Origin: Epiperipatus broadwayi
Lineage: Eukaryota; Onychophora; Udeonychophora; Euonychophora; Peripatidae
Reading direction: 5' to 3'
Length of the DNA: 64,000 nucleotides
Assembly (NCBI GenBank): GCA_028023455.1
Contig: JAQFVV010006352.1
Coordinates: 2,564,204-2,628,203 of the forward strand
Notes under the pieces: model-generated
The model's database searches: none
Told to the model about the DNA's origin: nothing
Seen by the model: only the letters and a program-made list of their open reading frames with translations
Shown here: in pieces, positions 53,607 to 64,000 of the stretch
Layout of the letters: every line of letters begins with the position of its first letter
Position numbering within the stretch: the first letter of the stretch is position 1
Translations under genes and position numbers: made by a program

Positions 53607-55610
53607 TATGCACCTTGATAACCAATTACATCTCTTCTAAGGCAAAATCAAAATTGACTACTATTTAATATGTTAATCATATATCTTCAAATATGTGCAT
53701 TTGATTATATTGTAAATATAATGTATTCATGAAATATATTTTATTAGATAAGATTATTTATAAACTTGTATGATGCCACAAATCAATCATCTTTTACATA
53801 TTATAAAAAAATTATATAACACTTATCTGTTACAATCAGTGTAAATCACCTGACAGTAACTATATAAAATAAATAAAGGCAGGGAAAAATAATAACCAAA
53901 CACTTATACCTATATGCATATAAGAGTTAACGAATATCTCCAAACTTAATCTACATAATCTAATTGCCCCTTGAATATTTCCACCTTCAATTCACATTCA
54001 ATATACTTCCTATATACCGAACTTATAACAGATAAGGTTTTAATTCTTTATTTTCCTTAAATATACCTCATTAACTAAATTGCATAATAAATACAACATC
54101 TTTAAAATAATAATCTATAGCATCACGCACACATCCAAAAATCTAGAATCACCTATTATATACTTTCTAAATCATACAAAATAATAAATTATCATACTCT
54201 AATGATAATGAAATTACATTGTTTTGTTGTTGTTTTTTTTTTAAAAGAACACAAAACAAAAACAAAAAAAATTGTTTATACATGTATTGTAATCAAAAAA
54301 AAAAATTATTTGTCAATATCCCATTATTACATATTAAGTTTTTTAAAAGAAAGTTGAAAGTTAAAGAAACATACATATTAATTTTAAAAACAATGGTAAA
54401 TTATAACATAAAAAAAAATGTCTATCCGATTGTTAAGCATAACTTGTTAAGAATGATAAGAGTTTTTTTTTTTTTTTTATCCTAGAATTCCGTGATGGGC
54501 ATTAAAAATGATATTTGCATGCATTGACATTATTTCACTATATATATGTGACTAGCAAAGTTATACATTATAAAATGATCTTCTGGTTATAAAATTAAGT
54601 AGATAAATTTTTTTATTCTAAATTTTAATTTGCAGAAGATTTATAAAAAATGATTAGAATTCAATATTAAGCATCTGGTTTTAGCGTCTAATGAAAAAAA
54701 AAATTGGTGCTAGCTTTATTTTACACAATTTTGCCATTTTAACATTACTTACTTTTGGCAATATCTTGAAATAAATTATAATTATTTATCTTACGTGACG
54801 TCAAGGTAATTTTAAAAGGTAGCGAACTTGAACCATGGTTTAATAGAAATTTGGAGCTGATTTTTTCTCTGGGTCTATCTCTTCATGGTTTTATTACTCC
54901 AGTAGTATAATAGAAATTTTCCATAAACATATCATTAGAATCCTTGCAATGTTTTTTTTAATATTTGTAATACTTTTAGAGAGTTATTGATTCTTTTAAG
55001 TTTTTTTTTTTTACTTTCTTCCTCGGAGCCTTTTTTTTTTTTACTTTCAAGTTTTAAACTCCATGTCTTTCTCTCTTCATACCCTCTGTGTTTTTATGAC
55101 AATCAACTTTGGAAGCTTGCCAGAAATATTATTTATAAAAATTTTAACAATAAAATATTTGAATATAAAAAACATAGTAAAAAAAAATATTAAATACTAA
55201 TTACTAATTTTAGAACTGTTATTTACTATTACAAATAATCTTTATCATTTTTTAAAACATAAGATTCTAAGACAATATATAATCAGTAACTTATAAATAA
55301 AAATATAGAAAAGAAAGTTCCAATTAATAATATATTTATGCGTCTGCCTATTATGACATGTAAATCCTCTACTATACACAAACATCTACCACTAAACATA
55401 TAGTCCAAAACTCCACCAATCATAAAATTTTAATTTTGCTAAAATCCTAATTTTAACTAGCAAATTACATCATAATTTAAGTTTAGTTTTCCTAAAAACT
55501 CAATTTTAAATATTAGATTATATCACAATTCATTTTTCTCAACTAATTACTTTCAGCCATTGTTAGTACACATGTGACCTTCCCACATTTCTTTCTGGTG
55601 CCAACCTGGA
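52932..55610. other. Non-coding AT-rich DNA, no gene recognised
   Basis: Contains a TA tract at about 53562-53600 and poly(A)/poly(T) runs near 54240, 54290 and 55000. Open frames here are simple-sequence artefacts. Confidence 0.45.
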
Positions 55611-55615
55611 AGGTT

Positions 55616-55617
<2 letters not shown>

Positions 55618-55657
<40 letters not shown>
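55618..55657. repeat. (TA)n microsatellite
   Basis: About 40 bp of TA following GGAAGGTTACAA. Confidence 0.95.
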
Positions 55658-55660
<3 letters not shown>

Positions 55661-55825
55661 AGAATTTAATAACTTTATTTAAATTAATATCTATAATGCA
55701 CAGATGGCAAACTAATTATATAATTTAAAGTTTAAAATCTAAAAACAAGATTGTTTTAATATAAAAAAAATATTATTATAAAGTTGTTAATTAGTTATTT
55801 TTAATCTTAGAATGGGAATGATTTT

Positions 55826-56030
55826 CTATATTGACATAATAGCAAACAGGCCCTTGGGCATAAAGTCAGATAAGAAATAAATGAAAAAAAACATACTAGT
55901 GATAAAAGTTTGAGTTCCCGCTCTAAAGAAAGCTGACCAATAATAATGGAAATGAACACACGGTTCATAGAGAAAAGTCATCATCGCCAGTAAGAACAGT
56001 GCCAAGTCAGACAAGATTGATCCTGGAATT
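55826..56030 (-). other. Candidate exon of an unidentified multi-pass membrane protein
   Basis: A minus-strand open stretch after an acceptor-like AATTCCAG (AG just 5' of GATCAATCTTG) encodes SILSDLALFLLAMMTFLYE, then PCVHFHYYWSAFFRAGTQTF and a second hydrophobic segment ending LFAIMSI before TAG. An internal donor-like A|GTATGT could end an exon after TQTFIT. The composition (Trp, His, Cys, Pro) is unlike the surrounding AT-rich frames and suggests two membrane segments with a short loop. I do not recognise the family. It may be a true exon, an old coding relic or chance. Confidence 0.3.
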
Positions 56031-56049
56031 TCATGAATTTCATGATAAG

Positions 56050-56843
56050 AATTCCAAAAGATATAAAAAAAAACTTTGATGTTGATATTTAGATTGGGAT
56101 TGCCCTTGCTGATTGTGTGTTATTTAACTATATTTATAAGTGTATTGTGAATCACCAAAATGTAGGGGTCAGCAATAATTTGTTTCCCATGTTTGCACTA
56201 GTTGAGGCAATCTCCAATGTATGGTGGTTTTTGGAAACTGGCCAGCAATGGACTTGTTTCCACCTAGAATAATATGAAGTGGAAAGAACTTTGAATTTGT
56301 GTCAGGGGCTGCAAAGACAGATTTTACCTACATCACTGGAAAATATAAACTTTTGTTTTAAATGAAATATGAACATTAATTATATAATATTAACTTTTCA
56401 AGTATTTTCAGTGTCAATTAACTTTTAAAATAAATTTTCTCTTATCATATGTGTGTGTGTTTAATATCATTTCCCATAAATTTATTTCAAATTAATAATT
56501 TAAAAAGAAGTGTAAATGACTGCATAGATTCGTAAGATAGTTTAAGGTGTGTTAATTTTGGGCTAATTGTTTCATAGTTAAATCAGTGCTGGTGGATAGA
56601 TGTTCAGATGTGTTATGCCAATGTAATCTGAGTAGGTGCATTACATTTTCTTGTACTACATTAGCATACAGGGCATAATACCCATCTGAATATATGGCCT
56701 GAAAGTGTAACCATCATGTTGTCAATGGTCATAGACATATTTCTTCTGCCATTGATTTTCTTATGCTCTGATTGAGACAGTCAGCTGGCAAAGATGTTTA
56801 TCCCCTTTTACAGAGCACATCTTATATATATATATATATATAG

Positions 56844-56884
<41 letters not shown>

Positions 56885-57400
56885 AGTTTTTGTATCACCA
56901 ATTGGGTAGTGGATCATTCTTGGATGTTGGTGAAATGTATTAATGATCATGGGGTAGATGCTCATTCCTTCCCACCATGATTCTTTATTTCTCAAATGAT
57001 ATCATGCTACAAATGTAAATTCCTCTTATCATTGTTGTGTTATGCTAATAATCTCATTTTTCACTGGTCATATCTGTATATCAGTAAGCTAACATTGGTT
57101 TAAATGCTAGATTTTAGCCTAGGGTTAATAGGGAGTGGATTGGTTATATGTGTAATCTATGTAGCACATTCAGGCTTAGTAAAATACTGAATTGTAAAAT
57201 CTATTAAATGCCTCCATATGTGCATATAATTCAAATCAAATGCATTCACTATTTAATTTAATTTTTCAGAATTTTTCTTTTAATATGTGTGTGCATTATA
57301 ATAAAATGTGTTGAATTAATTTTGACAGTAACTACTTATTTATATATTTTATTAATACTTTTAAAATTAAGAGTTAGAAATTTTAATATTCAGAGTGATA
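56050..57400. other. No gene recognised; (TA)n at 56823-56881
   Basis: Somewhat less AT-rich stretches (56140-56330, 56560-56820, 56890-57060) probably contain old unnamed repeats. Confidence 0.35.
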
Positions 57401-57414
57401 TTTTAAGCTCAGCT

Positions 57415-57540
57415 TTTCCCTGAGCTAGTGACTGGGGCTGTCGCTTTGATAAAAGAATGACCTCTCCCATGTGTATCTGCCTACTATATAAATTTTCTAG
57501 CTTCCAATAGCCTAAAAGCACTCTGTATAACAGATTAGGT
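57415..57540 (-). repeat. Unnamed dispersed repeat, copy 1
   Basis: Reverse complement shares GGCTATTGGAAGCTAGAAAATTTATATAGTAGGCAGATACA-like sequence (match in parts of under 20 bases: CTAGAAAATTTATA, GTAGGCAGATACA) and GTCACTAGCTCAG with 63883-63995, in the same order and at similar spacing. Confidence 0.7.
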
Positions 57541-57900
57541 TAGGGATGTTCCATCAACCATTATAACTGATGCCCAATCAGCGGCACCACACTTATAAAA
57601 AATATGTGTATATAACAGTCAGGATGAGATGATAACTGCATAAATCACCACCAGGGTGATCTAAACCACCACAATCTACTCTAACCTACATACTACTTTA
57701 TATTTTTAATTACTCTTAAAACTAGTTTATTAACTATATGACTCTCCTTTGGCAAAAACAAGACATCTAATGCAATGTATATACAAAATACAAAGACTTT
57801 ATTAGTAAGAAGGTTACAAGCAAACAAACAAAAAAATGACTACTACTGAATTAGGTTGCTAGACTTATAAGATAGTGAAATTACATTAATTAAATGATTT
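57541..57900. other. No gene recognised
   Basis: Short non-coding stretch; possibly part of the repeat to its left. Confidence 0.3.
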
Positions 57901-57901
57901 C

Positions 57902-57922
57902 ATATGTAAATGTTTGAATGGC

Positions 57923-57956
<34 letters not shown>

Positions 57957-57967
57957 ATTCATCCATT

Positions 57968-58008
<41 letters not shown>
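57902..58008. repeat. (TA)n-centred palindrome and adjoining (TA)n
   Basis: 57902-57923 (GTAAATGTTTGAATGGCA) and 57953-57974 are reverse complements over 22 bp with two mismatches, enclosing about 29 bp of TA-rich DNA; another TA tract follows to 58008. Confidence 0.85.
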
Positions 58009-58009
<1 letters not shown>

Positions 58010-58012
<3 letters not shown>

Positions 58013-60480
58013 AATCTTGGATGATGTATCGATTTGATCTTTGGGGCAGATATTCTTAAAGCAAGTACAGGATACTAATTATAAGTTAAGGTAAGTTTAA
58101 TTAAATTTAGAAAAATATGATTAAATAGATAAATATATAACTCTCATGATCACTACCAATAAAAACTGAAATATCAAGCTTTAATATATACAAATGATAA
58201 GGAAGATGGTACTGAGTTGCTAAAGTAATAAACAAATAATGTAGTAGACTGGAATATTATCGCCTCCATGATATCATATCAAAGTCTTATAATAAGTAAT
58301 GATGGGAATATATTCACTTTTGTGAAGCTAAATCCAAATTGTATAGAACAAATGGGTCATGACATGAAGGAATGAGCATTTTCATATAACTTTTAACAGA
58401 CAGAAACAATTCACTGCACTGGTAACAAGACAAGAACAAGACCTTCTAAGTCTGGAAAATGAAAGGAATGTTCCCACATTTGCATGGGAACTGCAATGAA
58501 ATAATAAAAAAATTAGACAACTGAGTAACACTATATTTATCTATAATAATAAATATTTGGAATAAACTTTAAATCTATATATAAAATAAAGCATGAACAG
58601 TCATGTCATAAGCTTTCAATTCATGAATATGTATTATATGGGCTAAATCAAGGCCTATGCATTTATGATATATAATAAATTTTACAAAGAAATTAAATCC
58701 TGTTTAATTAGAGATCTACTCCATAGATCTTACATATAGATGGAAATATCAAATGTGATAACCTATGGCGATAATATTAAATTTGAATTAAAAGGTTTAG
58801 AGAATAAACTATTGTATGGGTACAGTATACATATATACTTATCAAAAGAAAAAGAAATAACGTTTTAACTTTAACTTTGAACACTAATTTAATTTTATTT
58901 TAAAACTGCTGGTTGTTTCTAAATCACCTGCAGTATACATATATACTTTCTTATAAAAAGAATAAAGTTTATTTTTAATATTTTAACACTCGAGCTTAAT
59001 TTTAAGAATATATATATATATATATATTGTAATGGAAAAATGACTTTTGGCCTGTTTGATCAATTGGTTTCTACTTTATTATTTTATTCTACTTACTATT
59101 TTATTTATTTTTATCTTACAACATTTTATTTTTACTTACATTTATTTTATAGCATTTTATTCCTTTCTTTCATTTATTTGTTTATTATCAATTTAATTAA
59201 TAGCCAATGCCATTACAATGCAAGCAGAGAGCAAATACAGATACAAATTTACTTCATATCTGTACCATTGACTGAACCCCGAGGCAATATGTACATATTA
59301 TCTTGGTGTTATATTTCCCGGCCAATAACTCTTGGCTGCTGAACAAAGCAAAACTATTTCCAAAAAATTTACAAATGTCCAGCGTTTGCTATTTATTTAT
59401 TTTTATATTGGGAGATTCTCACAAACAAGCAGCACACAAATACCTTTAAAAACAGCATTATCCTTTAATCAATAAATTACAGTTTTTCCCCCTGTCATAG
59501 CTTGGTGATAGGAGAATAAAGCAAGTATACGCAATTTACGAATAAATATGTTTAATAACACTCACTTTTATATAAAAAAATACATGATAACAATAATAAA
59601 AAAAACACACACAATTATATAATATGTGACTATAAAAAAAAAACATAGTAAAACAGATCAAATATAAAAGTTATCTTGAAGTCCTATTGGGTAGAGTTCT
59701 AAATCTATCAAGATTGTTCTTTGTTTATTTATTTACGAACATTAAAATTAAAATGCATGCATGCTTTTTACCTAGGTTTTCGTTGTAGTTGTTTCCATGG
59801 GCATTTCCTTTGAGCACTCTTTACTGTCCAGTGGGAGATCATTCCTTTTTTGTAGAGATGGTATATACTTCACCTTGGCTGGATTGATTTTCTCTCTCAG
59901 TTTGTGGGGTTATTTCTCTTTCCAGTTTTTTATTTCTTGTTGATTCTTTAGGTAGATCTTAAGTTGTTCAGTCCAGAAGCGTTGGTCTCTCTAGCAGGTC
60001 AGGCATAGATCTTACATTGTGAGTCAGTGGTGAGATGGATTGAATATGAACCCACATCCCTTTAACGACACTAGCCGCACACTTCTTTCATTTTCTTTTA
60101 GCTGTTGCTTCCTCAAAATCTCTACTCGGAATGATCAGATAATAATTGTAACTCTGGTCTTACTATCTTTCTTTTGTTCATTGTTTTTTGTAAATTTTAA
60201 TTAATGTTTTAGATTTCCAATGAATTATTATCAATCTATTTGTTTAATTAGTGGCTGGAATGTAGGTTTTAATTAATTTATCTGTAATTATAAGCTTTTC
60301 CTTGTTATACATTTTTTTTGTCCGAGGAATTTAATTAGTCCAACAGACTTTAACACCTCTAATTTATATGGCCATATTGTTTTTTTATTTCATATTACAT
60401 TTAATTTTTACTTAAAAGTTTACAACTCTTTTTTCAAATTTATGTTTATAATTCATTTTAACTTGTTACAATATAGTTTT
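58010..60480. other. No gene recognised
   Basis: AGTATACATATATACTT occurs twice (about 58827 and 58932). 59760-60110 is less AT-rich than its surroundings. No domain, RNA gene or known repeat was identified. Confidence 0.35.
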
Positions 60481-60486
60481 TAACAA

Positions 60487-60680
60487 GAGAGAAAAAAAAG
60501 ACGCATTTTTTTATGCATCCCCTTCCCCTCTCCCACAATAAATCGAAATAACTTTCAAGCATTTGACTTACTCATTTTTTTAAGAGAGAGAAGGAGATGG
60601 ATTTCTTTATGCACCCCCTCCCCTTCTCTTACTATTACAAAAATCCAAAGAAATTTCGACATTTGAATTTCAACTTTTTT
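60487..60680. repeat. ~96-bp tandem duplication
   Basis: AAGAGAGA..TTTTATGCATCCCCTTCCCCTCTC with AAATCGAAATAA..CATTTGA recurs as AAGAGAGAGAAGG..TTTATGCACCCCCTCCCCTTCTC with AAATTTCGACATTTGA. About 96-bp period, two diverged units. Confidence 0.75.
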
Positions 60681-61244
60681 TCTTTTCCTTCTTTTTTTTT
60701 AAATTTAGTAGCTAATCCATTTACCTTTATTACTTTCTAGTAGCTAATTTATCTAATTTTATTAATAAATATATACGTGTGATGACGACTTTATGTGGTC
60801 ATCACAATATAAACCATTATAATTGCATTAATGGGTAAATGATATTTTGAAAGAACTGAATGAGAGAGTTTTTTTAATATCTTGTTTTAATTAATTACTG
60901 GACTTTTTTTTGAGATAATGTCAAATATTTTAAATCATTAAAACCTTTTACTAAATTACCTCCATCGGATACTTAAACAATAAGTCTAGCAAAATTTAAG
61001 AAAGATTGAGTATATATTGCAATAATCGATCTTTCTTACTATGCATAATTAAGCGTGTGATATAACACAATAAGAAAATATTTAAAGAAGGTAACATAAA
61101 TCTAAATAATACAATAATACATATATCTTACACAATGATTATTATATAATTATTTAAAGCAAAGGAAGAGAATATTAGAGGTTTTTATCTTTTAAAATTT
61201 ATAATTACATTAAATTATTATTTTAACAGATCTTTGAAAAATAT

Positions 61245-61340
61245 TGACAAACAGTAGAATTGGTTGGCTGGTCACTCAGTGAGATTATATACTGGGGCTT
61301 CCATTTTGATAGGGACCACATAGCATGTCAGCAACATAGA
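61245..61340 (+). repeat. Fragment weakly related to the 57.4/63.9-kb repeat
   Basis: ACTGGGGCTTCCATTTTGATA resembles ACTGGGGCTGTCGCTTTGATA at 57431-57451. Only a short match is visible. Confidence 0.3.
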
Positions 61341-61344
61341 TGAT

Positions 61345-62118
61345 CAAATGTAGGCAAGAATTCTGTAGTACAAGGAAAACTCCTTACTCAGCTGCACTGG
61401 AGCTGGGCAGAGAAATTGTGGGCATTCTACTCACTCATAGTTTGAGAAAATTTAACAACTTTAAAACTTTACACAAAAGTGCACAGTAACTAACTCTCTA
61501 AAAAGTGTCTACACTTTCTGAAGTTTAGAGTAATAACTAACTAATCCATTCTTTTTTTGCTTCTATATATATCGAGCCCAAAAGAAAGGTCAGCTGTTCT
61601 CTAAATTAGTTAATTAATTAATTAAACTTAAGTAAAAATTATTTTTTTTATTATCTATTCATTAGAATCTCAATCCAATTTAATTTTGGAATTTTATTAA
61701 TTGCATTACTTAATTAAATTCTGTCTTTGATTTTATCTGATTTTACAATAATTATGTTTTGCCATCTTTTCCCTAAATAATTATAAAATTAGAATTTAAT
61801 TTATACATTAAAATTTTCTAACATTTTCAACTTAATAACAAGTATATATATGAAGCCCATATATATATATTGCTTGTATGCAAATTGCTTAAATCATTGC
61901 AATTTTTTTATATATTTGATATCAAAATGTGTGAAATTTTTTCTGCCATCGTTTTTTATTTCTAAATGTAATTATCTTAACTTTTTATCAAATTGGATGG
62001 TTGCTGCTTACTAATGAAAACTGTACGTGTAAATTAAGTTTTTATTGAATATAAAAATGTTTGTATTAAAATTTAATTCTAGTTTTAATCAAATCATTAA
62101 ATTAAAACAAACTACAAA

Positions 62119-62178
<60 letters not shown>

Positions 62179-63780
62179 CTTAAAACTTCTCTTTATTTCT
62201 GAAAGTAACTACCCTAACTAAATTAAAATGTTATTAAATTGAAAGATAAAAGGATATATACTGTCCTCTGATGATTAATATTTAAAACAAATCAAAGTTT
62301 AAAAACTATTGTTAATTGTGATATGTGAAATTATTAAATACTTTTACTATTTTCCCATTCTTTGTACCATATTTAAGAACTTAGATGATCTGCTGAAAAT
62401 ATCAGTCTCTTATATGATTAGGCTTATATTAATTAGTTATATACCAGATTTCAAGCAATTCTATTAAGTTTAAATAAATGAAACTTTAAATTTAAATTTC
62501 ATTCTAACCTGAAGAAAATTAACTTAATAAATAAACTAACAAACTAACAAATCGATTTTTCAACTTTAATAAAAGCATTTAAAACACTTTTTCTTCAATC
62601 TATGTTTTTTTAGTTTAATATTTTTAAAATAAAACATTTACATGTGTTTTGTTTTAAAGCACTTTACAACTATAATGTAACACAAAATAATTTAACTACA
62701 TCTTTAGTTTGTGCATTCATTTTCAATTTGTAGGGGAAATGTCTTCTAATAATAAAGCAGTTGTTCACTATTTTTCTTGATACTCAAAATGGAAAACTAA
62801 GGTAGTTACAAAAAAATATCAACCATATCTAATTATTAGCAAGTTTATTTTTTCAAAATTTAATTTAAAATCTAATTGTAAAAACTTGCTATAGTTTTTT
62901 TTTTTTTAAATATTACTTTAATACATCTTTTCTGTTAAAATAACCATAAAATCAGCAAAATAATGTAAAAATTAGTGGTTTGAGAGTGAGTTAAAGCTGC
63001 ATATGAGATTAAAAGCCTTAACACTACACAATAAATATTTTAAAGTACTTTCTAATCTAGCATAAGCCAAAATTTAACAAGAATAAAGCACCATTTACTT
63101 TTGTATTAGATTTATTAATGTAGAAAGTTAACTAAAACGATTTGATTAGAAAGAAAAAAATATTTCAGTTTCATTTGTTTGAATAATTATTGACAATGTT
63201 TAAATTGAGAAGATATTCAGGTTTTCTAACTGTTGTAAATAAATCATTTGAAAAATATTGAGATACAAGGGATGATTGATTTAAACATTCATTCTTTCTA
63301 ATAAAGTGTTTAATTGACATTCTATGTTAATAAATGAAATACAAGAATAATTGGCTGCTTTATTCTTGTTAAATTATGACTTATGTTAAATTAAAGAGTA
63401 CTTTAAAATATTTATTGTATGGTGTTATGAGTTTTAATGTCGAATGAGATTGCATTAAAAAACCCTATGATTATTTATTTACTTAGTTGCAATATATTTT
63501 GGAGCTAATAAAATTCCCTTTGATTCCAACATATATTTTCTTAAAGACACATGCATATATTTGGTAGAAAGAGTCTTAGTTTAATATTAAAATACATTTA
63601 TTTCTTATCATTCTATGTAAGTTTAGCTACTCCAGAAGTGAAATATTTATTATAATTATTCATTCATCTGTAGTGTTATAGTTTTGGTTTTCCCAGTTTT
63701 TAGCGATTATTAAATTAAAAAAAAACCTCACTTACCATGATAGTTTTTGATACCAAATGCATGAGGCATTAGCAAGGGTA
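61345..63780. other. Non-coding AT-rich DNA, no gene recognised
   Basis: Includes (TA)n at about 62120-62175. A good minus-strand donor-like sequence, CATG|GTAAGTGAG, lies at 63739-63727, preceded by an open stretch with MGEQVPLLMPHAFGIKNYH (minus, about 63800-63740), but no matching acceptor or family was recognised. Confidence 0.35.
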
Positions 63781-63839
63781 CCTGTTCCCCCATTCCATAC
63801 CATTACAGTATATATATATTGTAATAATCCGGTGAGTAG

Positions 63840-64000
63840 AGACTTAACGTAATCTGCACTACAGGGCGCCACTAGGCATTTGAAACTAGAAAATTTATAA
63901 AGTAGGCAGATACATAAGCCAAAAAAAAATTTTATTTTATTTTATTTTATATATTTTGATTCCGGTCATTATCCCATTGTCACTAGCTCAGTGGAATAGC
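63840..64000 (+). repeat. Unnamed dispersed repeat, copy 2, with box A-like end
   Basis: Shares CTAGAAAATTTATA and GTAGGCAGATACA with the complement of 57415-57540, followed by an (ATTTT)n run and GTCACTAGCTCAGTGGAATAGC-like sequence at the window edge. TAGCTCAGTGG fits a tRNA box A, so a SINE or tRNA-like head may continue outside the window. Confidence 0.6.

Noticed and set aside
63727-63810. Minus-strand exon ending at CATG|GTAAGTGAG
   Set aside because: Good donor and a short open stretch, but no acceptor, family or second exon; too weak for a gene call.

Overview
The window looks like nuclear DNA of a metazoan, most likely an invertebrate. It is very AT-rich and gene-poor. The two genes that can be recognised are split by spliceosomal introns. 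The rest is packed with (TA)n microsatellites and decayed copies of animal transposable elements: an RTE-type LINE, Penelope-like elements (PLEs) with GIY-YIG domains, piggyBac, Ty3/Gypsy, L1/Tx1-like LINE pieces, tRNA-derived SINEs and MITEs. There are no operons, ribosome-binding sites or CRISPR arrays. The species cannot be named from the sequence alone.

Host genes, both on the minus strand. (1) At 5342-5680 is the first coding exon of an SLC5-family sodium/solute symporter, ending at a clean GT donor; the other exons must lie to the left, beyond a long intron or outside the window. (2) At 30076-30164 and 28953-29018 are the last two coding exons of a receptor-type guanylate cyclase, joined in frame across a 1057-bp intron and followed by an AATAAA signal. 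Its upstream exons were not found. A membrane-protein-like open stretch at 55826-56030 may be a further exon but is unidentified.

Layout. 1-10060: non-coding, apart from an inverted SINE pair (4.15-4.70 kb) and the SLC5 exon. 10.07-11.70 kb: an array of roughly 415-bp repeats in direct and inverted order, then a foldback element. 14.05-16.92 kb: a perfect 30-bp-arm palindrome, a second array of the same repeat superfamily with roughly 345-bp units, a 105-bp (TA)n tract, a PLE fragment and two more (TA)n-centred palindromes. 19.2-20.5 kb: a (TTA)n microsatellite and an old RTE fragment. 21.1-23.7 kb: less AT-rich DNA with no identified gene. 25.7-26.8 kb: a broken coding relic of unknown origin. 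27.9-30.2 kb: a LINE 3' fragment and the cyclase exons. 30.7-33.5 kb: a young SINE, a young RTE tail, a foldback element and a Gypsy gag-protease relic. 35.0-42.0 kb: a transposon nest of PLE, a 184-bp palindrome, a nearly full-length RTE element between (TA)n tracts, a LINE piece and a longer PLE. 42.3-48.8 kb: minisatellites, then a head-to-head PLE pair bracketed by related blocks. 49.1-50.5 kb: a piggyBac fossil. 51.5-52.8 kb: palindromes and a 1068-bp MITE with TA target duplication. 53-64 kb: mostly non-coding, with fragments of a shared unnamed repeat.

The main theme is the link between (TA)n tracts, palindromes and element boundaries. At least eight (TA)n tracts sit at the apex of inverted repeats made of unique sequence, and RTE and PLE copies start or end at (TA)n. 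Two near-identical RTE 3' ends and a SINE with an intact 15-bp target duplication indicate recent retrotransposition. All frames and homologies were judged by eye from the sequence and from knowledge of the families; no searches were run.
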